Both the position numbers and the translations under genes were made by a program. DNA of 64,000 nt, taken from contig BNCN01000002.1 of NCBI GenBank assembly GCA_014656495.1, positions 763,102 through 827,101 on the forward strand. Reading direction: 5' to 3'. This document shows, piece after piece, positions 26,911 through 36,457 of this stretch. The notes beneath the pieces were generated by a model. It saw only the letters and a program-made list of their open reading frames with translations. It was not told the origin of the DNA and made no database searches. This DNA is from Comamonas sp. KCTC 72670 (GTDB lineage: Bacteria > Myxococcota > Myxococcia > Myxococcales > Myxococcaceae). How positions within the stretch are numbered: the stretch's first letter is position 1; every line of letters starts with the position of its first letter.

Positions 26911-27176
26911 CGCAACTTCTCCAGGGAGGCTGAAATCTCCGCGAGGATGACCTTCGCGTGGAGGGCCCCGATGAAAGTGTTCAACATGGGCTTGAGGCCT
27001 TCGAGCAGCTGCGGCAGGTCTTCCCGCTTGAGCTGCTCAGGGGGCTTCTTCAGGGTCCGCAGCGAGGCTGTCTGGATGGCCATCTTCGCGGTGAAGGCCC
27101 CGAGGAGCGGTTCCAGGTGTTTCACGAGCGTGTCGTGCCAACCGGCTGGGGAGGTCTGGGAGGACGAAGGAAGAAT
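26907..27176 (-). CDS. Small protein coupled to the membrane protein gene
   Basis: Up to 89 residues, helical and Lys/Leu-rich (KHLEPLLGAFTAKMAIQ ... LKKPPEQLKREDLPQLLEGL), no signal peptide. The stop overlaps the next ATG. The start is unsure: AGGAGG at ideal distance precedes ATT at 27176, a rare start codon, whereas GTG at 27125 (72 residues) has no ribosome site. The function is unknown; a soluble partner or regulator of the membrane protein is inferred from coupling. Confidence 0.6.
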   Translation of the reverse strand: MLPSSSQTSPAGWHDTLVKHLEPLLGAFTAKMAIQTASLRTLKKPPEQLKREDLPQLLEGLKPMLNTFIGALHAKVILAEISASLEKLR

Positions 27177-27426
27177 CGCGCCACCTCCTGGTGGAGCCTT
27201 CCAGCGTAGGCAGATTCCGTCCAGGTGACGAGTACCCTCTTGAAAATCGGCCCCCAGTTGTCTTGGTTTGCCCGGAGAGCCTGAAGTTGAACGGCTCGCG
27301 GCGCAAAGCCATCCGGCGACGACCGAGCGGGTTGCCGGGGCCTTGAATCTTTGGCAATCGGGAGTCGGGAAGCGCCGTAGTGGCTCCATCATTCGACGAG
27401 TCGTCACGTCATCCAGGGGAGGTCCG

Positions 27427-28866
27427 ATGAGAAAAGTATTCGGAGCGGTAGCACTGGCCGCGTTCACCGGCTGCGCGACCACGCAGGAAGCCCAGAAGCC
27501 GGAAGCGCCGCCCGCCGTGGAGACGGCGAAGCAGGAGGCCCCCGCCGAGCCGCGGTCGAAGCTCCAGGTCCCCGTGGACTACTACAAGCTCGACAACGGG
27601 CTGAAGGTGGTCCTCTCGCGCGACAGCTCGGCGCCCAAGGCCGTGGTCGCCGTCTATTACAACATCGGCTTCCGCATCGAGCCGAAGGACCGCACCGGGT
27701 TCGCGCACCTGTTCGAGCACATGATGTTCCAGGGCTCGACGAACCTGGGGAAGATGGAGTTCATCCGCCTCATCCAGAAGAACGGCGGCGTGCTCAACGG
27801 CTCCACGCGCTTCGACTTCACCAACTACTTCGAGGTCATCCCCTCCAACGCGCTGGAGCCCATCCTCTGGGCCGAAGCCGACCGCATGCGCGGCCTGGAC
27901 GTGACGGAGGAGAACCTGAAGAACCAGCAGGGCGTGGTGACCAACGAGGTGAAGGTCAACGTCATCAACCAGCCCTACGGCGGCTTCCCGTGGCTGGACA
28001 TGCCGCAGGTGGCCAACAGCAACTGGTACAACGCCCACAACTTCTACGGCGACCTCAAGGACCTGGAGGCCGCGTCGCTGGAGGACGTGCGCAGCTTCTT
28101 CAAGACGTACTACGCCCCCAGCAACGCCGCGCTGGTCGTCGTCGGTGACTTCGAGCCGGAGCAGGTGAAGGGCTGGATTCAAAAGTACTTCGGCCCGCTG
28201 CCCACCGTGGCGCAGCCGTCCAAGCCGGACATCTCCGAGCCCCGCCAGACGAAGGAGAAGCGGCACGACAAGCAGGACACGCTGGCCCAGCGGCCGGCGC
28301 TCGCGGTGGGCTACCACATGCCCGACGTGGGCACGCCCGAGTACTTCGCCATGGCGCTGGTCGACGAGGTGCTGCTGCATGGCAACGACAGCGCGCTCTA
28401 CCAGCAGCTCGTGCAGAAGAAGGGCCTGACGGGTGACGTCGCGGGCGGGGTGAACCAGTTGGGCAACCACTGGAACTACAACGGCCCCATGCAGTGGACG
28501 GCCTACCTGTTCCACGACACGGACACCCCGACGGACACCCTCCTCCAGGAGTTCGACGGCGTGGTGGAGCAACTGCGCAGCCAGCCCATCGACGCGGCGA
28601 CCCTGGAGCGCGCGCGGGTGAAGGCGCGCTCGCGCCTGTACGGGCAGTTGGAGGGCTTCCTCGGCTTCGGCCGCGCGGACCTGCTGGCCTCCTTCGCGCT
28701 CTTCTTCGACGACCCGGCGCGCATCAACCGGCTGGAGTCCGAGCTGATGAAGGTGACGCCGGCGCTCATCCAGAAGACGGCCCAGGAGTACCTCCGCAAA
28801 GAGAACCGCACGGTGTTGACGGTGACGCCCGCCGCGGCGACCGCCTCCAAGACGCAGGCCCCCTGA
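27427..28866 (+). CDS. M16 family zinc peptidase lipoprotein, catalytic subunit
   Basis: 479 residues. Lipobox FTGC (Cys16). Inverted zinc motif H94-LF-E97-H98 with the third ligand E174 (NEVKVN), the HxxEH-x75-E signature of pitrilysin/insulinase enzymes. Two M16 halves follow (LVVVGDFEPEQV and the C-terminal half). It is likely anchored in the periplasm or outer membrane, degrading peptides there. A 12-nt gap separates it from the second M16 gene, so they should act as the usual two-subunit peptidase. Confidence 0.95.
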   Translation: MRKVFGAVALAAFTGCATTQEAQKPEAPPAVETAKQEAPAEPRSKLQVPVDYYKLDNGLKVVLSRDSSAPKAVVAVYYNIGFRIEPKDRTGFAHLFEHMMFQGSTNLGKMEFIRLIQKNGGVLNGSTRFDFTNYFEVIPSNALEPILWAEADRMRGLDVTEENLKNQQGVVTNEVKVNVINQPYGGFPWLDMPQVANSNWYNAHNFYGDLKDLEAASLEDVRSFFKTYYAPSNAALVVVGDFEPEQVKGWIQKYFGPLPTVAQPSKPDISEPRQTKEKRHDKQDTLAQRPALAVGYHMPDVGTPEYFAMALVDEVLLHGNDSALYQQLVQKKGLTGDVAGGVNQLGNHWNYNGPMQWTAYLFHDTDTPTDTLLQEFDGVVEQLRSQPIDAATLERARVKARSRLYGQLEGFLGFGRADLLASFALFFDDPARINRLESELMKVTPALIQKTAQEYLRKENRTVLTVTPAAATASKTQAP

Positions 28867-28878
28867 GGACATGCACCC

Positions 28879-30294
28879 ATGACCACGCACGCAATTCGCA
28901 CCCGCTTTGTCGCGCCCGCGCTGATGGTGCTCGGGATGCTGTCCGTTCCGGCCTTCGCGTCCACCCCCGCGCCCGCCCGGCAGCCCGCTCCGGCCGCCGC
29001 GGCGCCCAAGCCCTTCAAGGTCCCCACGCGCACGGAGTTCAAGCTCGACAACGGGCTGGAGGTCTCGCTGCTGCCCTACGGTGACATGCCGAAGGTCGCC
29101 CTCCAGTTGGCCATCGACACGGGCAACATCCACGAGAAGGCCACGGAGACGTGGCTGGCGGACCTGACCGGCAAGCTGCTGTCGGAGGGCACCACCACCC
29201 GCTCCGCCGAGCAGATTGCCCAGGCCGCCGCCAGCCTGGGGGGCTCGCTCAACATCGGCACGACGATGGACCAGACCTTCATCGGCCTGGAGGTCCTCTC
29301 CGAGTCGGCGCCGGACGCGGTGGCCCTCATCGCGGACGTCATCCAGAACCCCGCCTTCCCGCCCGCCGAGGTCGACCGCGTCAAGGGCGACCTGGTGCGG
29401 GAGATGGCCATCTACAAGAGCCAGCCGGGCACCCTCGCCAATGAGCGCCTGCTCCAGTCGCTCTACGGGGACCACCCGTATGGCCGCTACTTCCCGCCGG
29501 AGGCCCAGCTCAAGGGCTACACGGCGGAGGCCGTGCGCGCGCACTATGACGCGAACATCGGCGCGGCCCGGGCGCGGCTCTACGTCGTGGGCCGGTTCGA
29601 GCCCGCGCAGGTGGAGAAGGCCATCAAGGACGCGTTCTCCGGCTGGAAGGCCGGCCCGGCGCGGCTGAAGAACCCGCCCAAGCAGAGGGTGGCGAAGGCG
29701 GTGCAGTTCATCGACCGCCCCGGCTCGGTGCAGTCCACGGTGCGCGTCGCGGTGAAGGCCCTGCCGCCCTCCCACCAGGACTACGTCAAGCAGACGGTGC
29801 TCAACACGCTGCTCGGCGGCTACTTCAGCTCGCGCATCACCGCGAACATCCGCGAGGCGAAGGGCTACACGTATTCGCCGTACAGCGAGGTGTCCGCGCA
29901 CCTGGACGACGCCTACTGGGTGCAGAACGCGGACGTGACGACGGCCGTCACGGGCGAGTCGCTGAAGGAGATCCTCAGCGAGGTGGCCACCCTGCGCAAG
30001 ACGCCGCCTCCTGCCGAGGAGCTGAGCGCCGTGCAGAGCTACCTGGCGGGCACCTTCCTGCTCCAGAACTCGTCGCGCGGCGGCATCATCAACCAGCTCC
30101 GCTTCGTGGACCTGCACGGCCTGCCGGACGCCTACCTGCAGAACTACGTGCAGTCGGTGATGGCCGTCACGCCCGAGGACGTGCAGAAGCTGGCCGCGAA
30201 GATGCTGACCCGTGAGGCGATGACCTTCATCGTCGTGGGCGACCAGAAGGTGGTGGCGCCGCAATTGAAGGTCGTGTCCCCCGCGCTGAAGTGA
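28879..30294 (+). CDS. M16 family non-catalytic partner subunit
   Basis: 471 residues with a cleavable signal peptide (AFAS). The HxxEH motif is absent (the equivalent site reads ETWLADL). The C-terminal half keeps the Arg/Tyr substrate-binding pair in NIREAKGYTYS. This is the standard inactive partner of paired bacterial M16 peptidases. It is translated from the same message as the catalytic subunit. Confidence 0.95.
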   Translation: MTTHAIRTRFVAPALMVLGMLSVPAFASTPAPARQPAPAAAAPKPFKVPTRTEFKLDNGLEVSLLPYGDMPKVALQLAIDTGNIHEKATETWLADLTGKLLSEGTTTRSAEQIAQAAASLGGSLNIGTTMDQTFIGLEVLSESAPDAVALIADVIQNPAFPPAEVDRVKGDLVREMAIYKSQPGTLANERLLQSLYGDHPYGRYFPPEAQLKGYTAEAVRAHYDANIGAARARLYVVGRFEPAQVEKAIKDAFSGWKAGPARLKNPPKQRVAKAVQFIDRPGSVQSTVRVAVKALPPSHQDYVKQTVLNTLLGGYFSSRITANIREAKGYTYSPYSEVSAHLDDAYWVQNADVTTAVTGESLKEILSEVATLRKTPPPAEELSAVQSYLAGTFLLQNSSRGGIINQLRFVDLHGLPDAYLQNYVQSVMAVTPEDVQKLAAKMLTREAMTFIVVGDQKVVAPQLKVVSPALK

Positions 30295-30306
30295 TGTCCG
30301 CGGGAG

Positions 30307-30333
30307 GCGGAGGCCATCCCGGGCCTCCGCTTC
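30307..30333 (+). terminator. Probable terminator after the M16 pair
   Basis: Perfect 9-bp stem GCGGAGGCC/GGCCTCCGC with a 6-nt loop, followed by a short TTCT. The T-run is weak, but the position right after the operon end fits. Confidence 0.5.
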
Positions 30334-30385
30334 TCCCTGGCTGAAGCGTTGAGTGTCTCGCGCCCTCGTGCCTTGATGCGCGGCC

Positions 30386-30994
30386 ATGTCCCCGCTTCAG
30401 AAGCTGCTCGATGAAGGCTCGCTCCACCCGCACTGCGGCACCGCCGCGCAGCGAGCGGCGCTCAAGGCGAAACTGACGAACGCGAGTGCCGCGGAGGTGG
30501 TCTCCGGAGACTTGAAGCTCTCCGAGGGGGATGACCGCGTCCTCGAGGCATCCCGCGTCGTGGTGAAGGGCAACCTCGTCCTGGAAGACCAGTCCCGCCT
30601 GCTCATCGCGGGAGACCTGGAGGTGGAGGGCAACATCATCCACGAGGGGCTCGACTACGCGCTGCTCTTCACCGGGGGCTCGCTCTCCGCGAAGAACCTG
30701 CTCTTCCACGGCGAGTTGGTGGCACTGGGCCCCATCACCGTGCGGGACGTGGCGTGGACCTACTACAACGACTGCTCGACCTACGCGGATTCTCTGAAGG
30801 CGAGAATCGTCGTGGCGGATGACCGCTTCGACGCGGTGGACGCCGTGCAGGCGGAGCATCACTTCCACGGACACCCCAGCGCCATGGCGGCGGCGCTGTC
30901 GAAGCTGCTGGTTCCGGACGTGCTGGACGGCAGCGGTTGGTCCTACCGAGAAGTCGCGAAGCACCTTCTTCGCGGGCAGGACCTGCTTCGCTGA
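30386..30994 (+). CDS. Bactofilin-like / polymer-forming-type hypothetical protein
   Basis: 202 residues, no signal peptide. The middle has short beta repeats of the solenoid type (VVSGDLKLSEGD, VVVKGNLVLEDQ, LLIAGDLEVEGNI) like those of bactofilins and related parallel beta-helix proteins. The C-terminal part is alpha/beta with AEHHFHGHP. No catalytic site was recognised. Confidence 0.65.
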   Translation: MSPLQKLLDEGSLHPHCGTAAQRAALKAKLTNASAAEVVSGDLKLSEGDDRVLEASRVVVKGNLVLEDQSRLLIAGDLEVEGNIIHEGLDYALLFTGGSLSAKNLLFHGELVALGPITVRDVAWTYYNDCSTYADSLKARIVVADDRFDAVDAVQAEHHFHGHPSAMAAALSKLLVPDVLDGSGWSYREVAKHLLRGQDLLR

Positions 30995-31037
30995 AGGGCT
31001 TGGGCGCGGCGCACGGTTTCGTTAGCGTGCGCGCATC

Positions 31038-31586
31038 ATGGCGAACACATCGAATGAGGGCGCGGTGGCGGCAGCGGTGGAGCGGCTCAAGTCCTTGGCG
31101 GAGGAAATCGAGGACATGTCCGTGGAGTTCTCCGCGCCCGTGACGGCCGCCGAGGTGGCGAAGCTGGAGAAGAAGTTCGGGCTGAAGCTGCCCCCCAGCT
31201 ACGTGCACTTCATCAGCACCTACGGCGTCTTCAAGGTGCTGCACGGCGGGCGGGAGCTCATCGGCATGGAGGAGCCGGAGTTCCTTCGCGCGGCGGCGCC
31301 GGACCCGTCGGACGCGGTGGACGGCGAGGAGCCCGAGGTGGAGGAGGCCATCAACGAGGCGCTCTTCTTCCAGCGCGCGGATGACGACGCGGTGGACAAC
31401 TTCTGGTGCTTCAACCCGCGTGACGTCACCCCGGAAGGGGAGATGGGCGTCGTCGGCTACTACCACGACGAGGTCTTCGAGCTGCCCAAGCTCCTGGGCA
31501 CGAAGAAGGCCAAGCACTTCCAGGCCTTCTCGGAGCACATCGTCGAGGTCATCGACGAGCTCATCGAGAACTTCGCGGAGGAGTAG
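31038..31586 (+). CDS. SMI1/KNR4 (SUKH) family protein
   Basis: 182 residues. The SUKH core is seen in AEVAKLEKKFGLKLPPSYVHF, a tryptophan-containing FWCFNP turn and a GYYHDEVFELPK strand. It is strongly acidic overall. Family members often act as immunity proteins against polymorphic toxins, but no toxin gene lies beside it, so a housekeeping or orphan-immunity role is equally possible. Confidence 0.85.
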   Translation: MANTSNEGAVAAAVERLKSLAEEIEDMSVEFSAPVTAAEVAKLEKKFGLKLPPSYVHFISTYGVFKVLHGGRELIGMEEPEFLRAAAPDPSDAVDGEEPEVEEAINEALFFQRADDDAVDNFWCFNPRDVTPEGEMGVVGYYHDEVFELPKLLGTKKAKHFQAFSEHIVEVIDELIENFAEE

Positions 31587-31601
31587 GGGCTCGCCGTTTC
31601 C

Positions 31602-31632
31602 GGCGCTGGAGCCCTCCGCTCGCTCCAGCGCC
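31602..31632. terminator. Hairpin between convergent genes, possible bidirectional terminator
   Basis: GGCGCTGGAGC pairs perfectly with GCTCCAGCGCC over a 9-nt loop. It overlaps an alternative stem starting GGGCTC. No T-run follows on either strand, so termination is inferred from the position between two gene ends. Confidence 0.4.
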
Positions 31633-31663
31633 CGGCGTGTTCACCGCGCCGCGAGGTGCGGCA

Positions 31664-32158
31664 TCAGAGGCAGGTGACCAGGCCGTCGTAAATCGTCGTC
31701 TGGGTGCGCGGCAGCGTCGCGTAGAGCGGCGCGTTGCCGGCGAGCGCCGCCAGGAACTTCTGCATCGTGGTGCGCGGCGCCAGCGGGGCCTGGCAGGTCC
31801 AGGTCCGGGCATCCACCGTCACGACGCCCGTCGCCGGGTCGACCTCCTCGTTGCTGGCCGCGAAGACCCAGACGCACTGGCCCATCCGGCCCGTCAGGGC
31901 ATGCACCGAACAGCGGAAGCGCAGCGACTCGATGTTGCTGTATTCGCCTTCGCAGAACGTGTCGCCACAGATGTCGTCGAAGTTCTGCTTGAGGTTGCGC
32001 GTGAGCTGGTACCACGCCTCGATGTCCGCCTCCGACGTCAGGTAGGCGGAGACGTCCACATATTGATTGTCCACCTTGCGCTCGGACGCGAGGGCGGACA
32101 GCGGGGCAAGGACAGACAGACTCAGGGCGGCCATGGAAACCGTGGAAGAGAGGGGCAT
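31664..32158 (-). CDS. Secreted hypothetical protein
   Basis: 164 residues with a signal peptide (cleavage after SALA). The mature part has six Cys (CGDTFCEGE, FRCSVH, QCVWVF, TCQA, VTCL), enough for three disulfides, and no known domain. Probably a small periplasmic or extracellular protein. A gap of about 150 nt separates it from the next gene upstream. Confidence 0.7.
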   Translation of the reverse strand: MPLSSTVSMAALSLSVLAPLSALASERKVDNQYVDVSAYLTSEADIEAWYQLTRNLKQNFDDICGDTFCEGEYSNIESLRFRCSVHALTGRMGQCVWVFAASNEEVDPATGVVTVDARTWTCQAPLAPRTTMQKFLAALAGNAPLYATLPRTQTTIYDGLVTCL

Positions 32159-32311
32159 GGTGCCTATTTAGTCCTTCCCCTCTATTTGCGAATCCGCCGC
32201 CATGGCCTGACACGAAGTTTTGACTGCACTCCGACAGAAATTCTCCATCCCAGTCACCCCGGCCGGACCCCAGACCTTGGAAGCCTGGGCTCCGGCCGGG
32301 GGAGGGCCGCC

Positions 32312-34294
32312 TCAGTCCTTCTTCAGCTGGAGGAGCTCCCAGCCGCCGTCCGGATGGAGGTTCATCGGGTTCGCAGTGCCGACGTAGAGCGACTTCTTCC
32401 CGCTCACCATCGTGCGAACGCCATAGTTGGTGTTGTTGCCCAGGCCCCGGAGCGACTCCGCCACCGCGCTCTGGTTGCGGTTCTCGAAGCGGAAGAGGTC
32501 AGCGCCCTCCTTCGGAATCGCGATGTTGAGCACCCGCAGGAAGTGGTGGTGGGCCCGGCGCGCGTCCTCCACGGAGTGGAGGCTGGAGGCGATGGCGGGC
32601 GGCGCCATGGGGGGCAGCGTCACGCCCCCGATGGCCTCCTGCAAGCCCACGCGCGCCACCTGGCTCCAGTCGAAGGTGCCCAGGTACAAGTCTTTGTCGT
32701 GGACCTCCATCGCCCACGTATAGGCGTTGAAGAAGTTGCCCAGGCCAGACGAGCCCCAGCGCGGCTCGGGCTTCTCCAGGCGGTTGCGATAGAAGGCGTT
32801 GAACCCGATGTTGTAGCCCTTGGTGATGGGGGAATACCGGGGCAGATACTTCTCGCCGTAGATGACGCGCACGTGCTCGTTCTGGTTGCCCAGCTCATCA
32901 CTCTGGAAGACGGACGTGGAGCGGTGCGTGCCCAGCGCGGTGTTCAGCAACTCCAACCAGTCGAGGCTGCCGCTGCCGTCCGCGTCCAGGTCCAGCAGGC
33001 CCGCGGCATGCGCGCCCAGCGCCACCGACGTGGCGAGGAAGGGGACGTGCATCGTGCCCCAGTACAGCCGCCCGTCGAACGACGCCACCGCGCCGCCGCC
33101 CGTGGTGGCCGCGGCCACCAGGTCCGGCTCGTAGTCGCGGATGTCCCAGACCTTCCTCCAATGGGTGGCGTCGTCGTCGTCCAGTCCGTTCTGCTCCAAC
33201 CGGGGGCTGCGCCACACGCCCATGAAGCGCGCTGTCAGCGGCGAGGGGGAGCCACCCGAGAGGAAGGTGGGCCACGTCGTCACGTAGATGCGGCCGGCGT
33301 GCTCCACCAGGTTGGCCACCTCCGCGTCCGTCTGTCCGACGACCTCGAAGTTGAAGAGGACGGCGGGGTTGGTGGACCGCTGGCCACGCCACCGGAGGAC
33401 GGCGCCGCCAGGGGCGTTGCCCACCACCTGGCTGTAGGCGACGCCCGTGTACAGCGCGCCGCGGACATTCACCCACTCGCGGATGTTGCTGTACTGCGGG
33501 AAGTTCGTCGCGCCGAGGAAGGCCCCCGTCTCCGAATTGAAGGCGAACAGGTTGATGCCCGCGATGAGGCTGGGGCCCGCCAGGAAGACGACGCCGTCCT
33601 GCGCGCCCGCCGAGCGCAGGCCCACGGTGGAGCGCCGCAGGAGGTCCGCACCGGCGGGCAGGCTCCCGTTGAGCGACGACAGCACCCCCGTATCCAGCCG
33701 GTAGCGCTGCAGGTCGGGCGGGCGGAAGTCACCCGTGCCGGACTGGCTCGCCCCGAACTCGCACACCCAATAGGGGTTCTCCTGGGGCGTGGTGGCGCCG
33801 AGGAAGCCCTGCTCCACCAGGCACAGCGTGTTCGCCACCGTGCCGAACCACAGGGACCGGTCCGCCTGCGCCAGGCCCCAGACGTAGGCCTGGTTGCGCT
33901 TGGGCTTCGTGCCCGGCGCGCACGGAGGCTGGGTGATGGGGCCGCCAACGGAGGAGAAGCACTCATCCACCGCCGCCTTCGCGAGCAGGTTCCGCTCCAA
34001 CTGGGGACGCGTCCAGATGCCCTTGTCGCCGTTGATGAGGAATCGCTCGTAGGTCCAGAACTTCACCAGATTCAACGTCGGCAGGGCGCTCACGCCCACC
34101 GTGGGGTACAGGTCCAGCTCCCAGGCCACCTCCTGCTCGGAGGGGACCCGCGGCAGGTCCACACCCACCGGTTCAGCTTGTGACGCCAGGCTTGCCTGGG
34201 TGACTTCCATTTCCTCGGACTCGGTGGGCACTCCACATCCCGAGACGACGCACATCCCCACTGCCCCCGCCACTGACTTCCATCCGTAACGCAT
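32312..34294 (-). CDS. Large hypothetical lipoprotein, beta-propeller-like
   Basis: 660 residues with a lipobox (VVSGC, Cys20). Repeated beta-rich blocks (VWGLAQADRSLWFGT, GRIYVTTWPT, DGRLYWGTMHVP, DLYLGTFDW, KSLYVGTANP) suggest a propeller fold. A short EF-hand-like DLDADGSGSLDWLE lies near residue 430. GGAGG stands 9 nt before the chosen ATG; a GTG one codon upstream is possible. The function is unknown and the protein is probably surface-exposed. Confidence 0.8.
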   Translation of the reverse strand: MRYGWKSVAGAVGMCVVSGCGVPTESEEMEVTQASLASQAEPVGVDLPRVPSEQEVAWELDLYPTVGVSALPTLNLVKFWTYERFLINGDKGIWTRPQLERNLLAKAAVDECFSSVGGPITQPPCAPGTKPKRNQAYVWGLAQADRSLWFGTVANTLCLVEQGFLGATTPQENPYWVCEFGASQSGTGDFRPPDLQRYRLDTGVLSSLNGSLPAGADLLRRSTVGLRSAGAQDGVVFLAGPSLIAGINLFAFNSETGAFLGATNFPQYSNIREWVNVRGALYTGVAYSQVVGNAPGGAVLRWRGQRSTNPAVLFNFEVVGQTDAEVANLVEHAGRIYVTTWPTFLSGGSPSPLTARFMGVWRSPRLEQNGLDDDDATHWRKVWDIRDYEPDLVAAATTGGGAVASFDGRLYWGTMHVPFLATSVALGAHAAGLLDLDADGSGSLDWLELLNTALGTHRSTSVFQSDELGNQNEHVRVIYGEKYLPRYSPITKGYNIGFNAFYRNRLEKPEPRWGSSGLGNFFNAYTWAMEVHDKDLYLGTFDWSQVARVGLQEAIGGVTLPPMAPPAIASSLHSVEDARRAHHHFLRVLNIAIPKEGADLFRFENRNQSAVAESLRGLGNNTNYGVRTMVSGKKSLYVGTANPMNLHPDGGWELLQLKKD

Positions 34295-34576
34295 CACCGT
34301 CTACCTCCGTGTGCTTCCTGGGCCCGCTGTGGACCGCGGAGTGCCCGGTGTGGGCAATCACGCAGCCACCGTGGGCGACCGGGAGCAAGCCGGGTGCCGC
34401 GGCCTGGGTTGTCAAGGGCGGGTAAGGTGTCTCCACCACGAGGGCAGGCGAGCGCTCTCCACCGGCCCTGGGAGACAGGTGCCATGCTCGCTGGTCAATG
34501 GCACCTCGAGGAGGGACTCCCCGCGGCTTCTCAATGACGGGCCGCGGGACCCCATGCGCGGTCACCCAGGTGGCCT

Positions 34577-36457
34577 CTAGGGGAGAAAGGCGCCCTTCAC
34601 CGCGTCGAGCAATGGATTGGCGCCCGTGGCCGGATCCGTGCACCCCTGGTTGATGGTCCAGATGATGGTGCCACCGAATCCGTTGTCATGGGCGAAGGCG
34701 CCCTTGGCGGCGATGGCCTGAGGCGAGTCATACGAAATCCACCGCACGGTGCCGTCCTCCACGGGAACGTCGAAGGTGACATAGCTGGCCTGGGCCGCTT
34801 CGTCCCAGCGGTAGGTGCCCGTCGCCGACAGCTGCAGAATCTTCCGGTAGGTGAAGGAGTTGTCGCTGCCCACGTAGTCGGACCAGTCCGTGTAGGGCTG
34901 GTAGGGACCGGTGATGTTTCGCCAGGCCATGCCGTAGAAGGGGATGCCCATCCCCAGCTTCGTCTTGGGGATGCCGGCGTTCACCCAGGCGTTGAGGCTG
35001 GAGGACACCGACGTGGGGTGGAGGCCGGACTCGCCCGTCAGCGCGGACGTGTACCAGGACAGCCACCCGCCCCAGGGCCCCGTCATCTCGTAGCTCATCA
35101 CGTTCATCTGGTCCAAATAGGGCACCAGGTTGGTGAACCACGGGTCCGCGTCCTCGGGGAAATTGCTGTTCACCCAGCCAATGGGCATGGTGAGCAGCAT
35201 CTGGGGGCGGGCCGCGCGCAGCTCCTGAATCAGGGCCAGCAGGAAGGGCTTGTCCGCGGCCTCCACCGGCTCCCAGTCGATGTCCAGGCCGTCATAGCCA
35301 AAGCTGTCCATGGCGTTGAGGAGGTTCTGGACGAAGCGCGCCCGGTTCGCGTTGGACGCGGCGCCCACCCAGCCATCATGCTCACCGGCCCCGCCCACCA
35401 TGATGATGGCCTTGCGGCCCGCCTGATGGGCGCGCGTCGACAAGGTGCGGGCAATGGCGGGCCCGTTCGAGTTGTCGAACTGGGTGTTCACCGTGCCATC
35501 GGGCCGGGGCGTGACGCGGCCGACGAGGATGTGCGTCAGCGCGGAGAAGTCCACCTTCTCCGGCGGGTACAGGTCCGCGTTCCAGCCCGTGTAATAGCCG
35601 GACACCCACTTGTTGCCCGGCGGTGGCTGCGTGCGTGTCACGGTGACGGTGGCCACCGCGGACTTCGTCGGGGCCGCCTGGCTCGTCGCCGCCACGTGAT
35701 AGGTGCCTGCGGTCGCGGGCGCGGTGTACACGCCGGCCGAGGTGATGGTGCCCCCCGCGGCGCCCTCCTGGACGGACCACGTCACCGCGGTGTTGGTGCT
35801 GCCCGTCACCGTGGCGGTGAAGGTCTGCGTCCCCCCAGCGGGCACGGTGACGGACGCCGGGTTGATGGACACTTCCACCGGTGGCGGCGGCGCGGCCAGC
35901 CCGCGCACGCCCAGCTCGTCGAAGTAGAGCGTGGGCAGGCGAATCCCGCGCCCTTCCTGAATCACCAGACCTGTCAGCGCCGCCCCCTGCGGCACCAGCA
36001 GGGACGTGGGCACGTCACACGTCACCCAGGTGTTGGCGCGGATGCGGCCCCCCGTGCAATACGGGCCCAACTCGGTGCCAGGGGTGAAGGTGCCGTTCAC
36101 CACCGCCCTCGCCAGCAACACCGCGTTGTTGCCCGCGGTCCCGCCATGCACGCGCACCGTGAACGTCGCCCCAGGATTCACGGTCAGCGGGGACGTATTG
36201 AAATACAGCCCCTCCCAGGCGCTCATCGTCGTGGAGATGGAATAGCGCCCCGCGGCCACGGGGGAGGTGTTCGTGAGCGAGCGCTGGGACCATGAGTAGT
36301 CCTGCCAGGGGGCTTCCATGGCATCGCGGTAGATCCAACTCGTCGTGACGGGAACGACGTCGGGCGAGACTTCCGCCTCTTCCGCCCATGCCGCGTTCCC
36401 ACCCGTGGCCATGACCAGGGCCATCCATGAAACCAATCCTACGACCAACCGGTTCAT
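34577..36457 (-). CDS. Secreted GH18 glycosidase, chitinase-like
   Basis: 626 residues. Signal peptide about 1-25. Residues about 30-195 form a beta-sandwich, likely carbohydrate-binding. An Ig-like BIG2-type domain follows (about 200-285, VSINPASVTVPAGGTQTFTATV). GH18 barrel about 295-626 with DGLDIDWEP, where E396 is the proton donor, and the strand segments GKAIIMVGG and MNVMSYEM. It should hydrolyse chitin or related GlcNAc polymers outside the cell, in keeping with predation on fungi or use of cell walls. The start is supported by AGGAGAAG just upstream. Confidence 0.92.
   Translation of the reverse strand: MNRLVVGLVSWMALVMATGGNAAWAEEAEVSPDVVPVTTSWIYRDAMEAPWQDYSWSQRSLTNTSPVAAGRYSISTTMSAWEGLYFNTSPLTVNPGATFTVRVHGGTAGNNAVLLARAVVNGTFTPGTELGPYCTGGRIRANTWVTCDVPTSLLVPQGAALTGLVIQEGRGIRLPTLYFDELGVRGLAAPPPPVEVSINPASVTVPAGGTQTFTATVTGSTNTAVTWSVQEGAAGGTITSAGVYTAPATAGTYHVAATSQAAPTKSAVATVTVTRTQPPPGNKWVSGYYTGWNADLYPPEKVDFSALTHILVGRVTPRPDGTVNTQFDNSNGPAIARTLSTRAHQAGRKAIIMVGGAGEHDGWVGAASNANRARFVQNLLNAMDSFGYDGLDIDWEPVEAADKPFLLALIQELRAARPQMLLTMPIGWVNSNFPEDADPWFTNLVPYLDQMNVMSYEMTGPWGGWLSWYTSALTGESGLHPTSVSSSLNAWVNAGIPKTKLGMGIPFYGMAWRNITGPYQPYTDWSDYVGSDNSFTYRKILQLSATGTYRWDEAAQASYVTFDVPVEDGTVRWISYDSPQAIAAKGAFAHDNGFGGTIIWTINQGCTDPATGANPLLDAVKGAFLP

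Noticed and set aside
27409..30387. 992-codon minus-strand frame opposite the M16 pair
   Set aside because: The plus strand encodes HxxEH-x75-E and both M16 halves with good starts; the antisense frame is Leu/Val/Arg/His-rich with no motif.
31637..34183. 848-codon plus-strand frame opposite the secreted hypothetical genes
   Set aside because: It has no ribosome site, covers two minus-strand genes with signal peptides, and its composition is that of antisense high-GC DNA.
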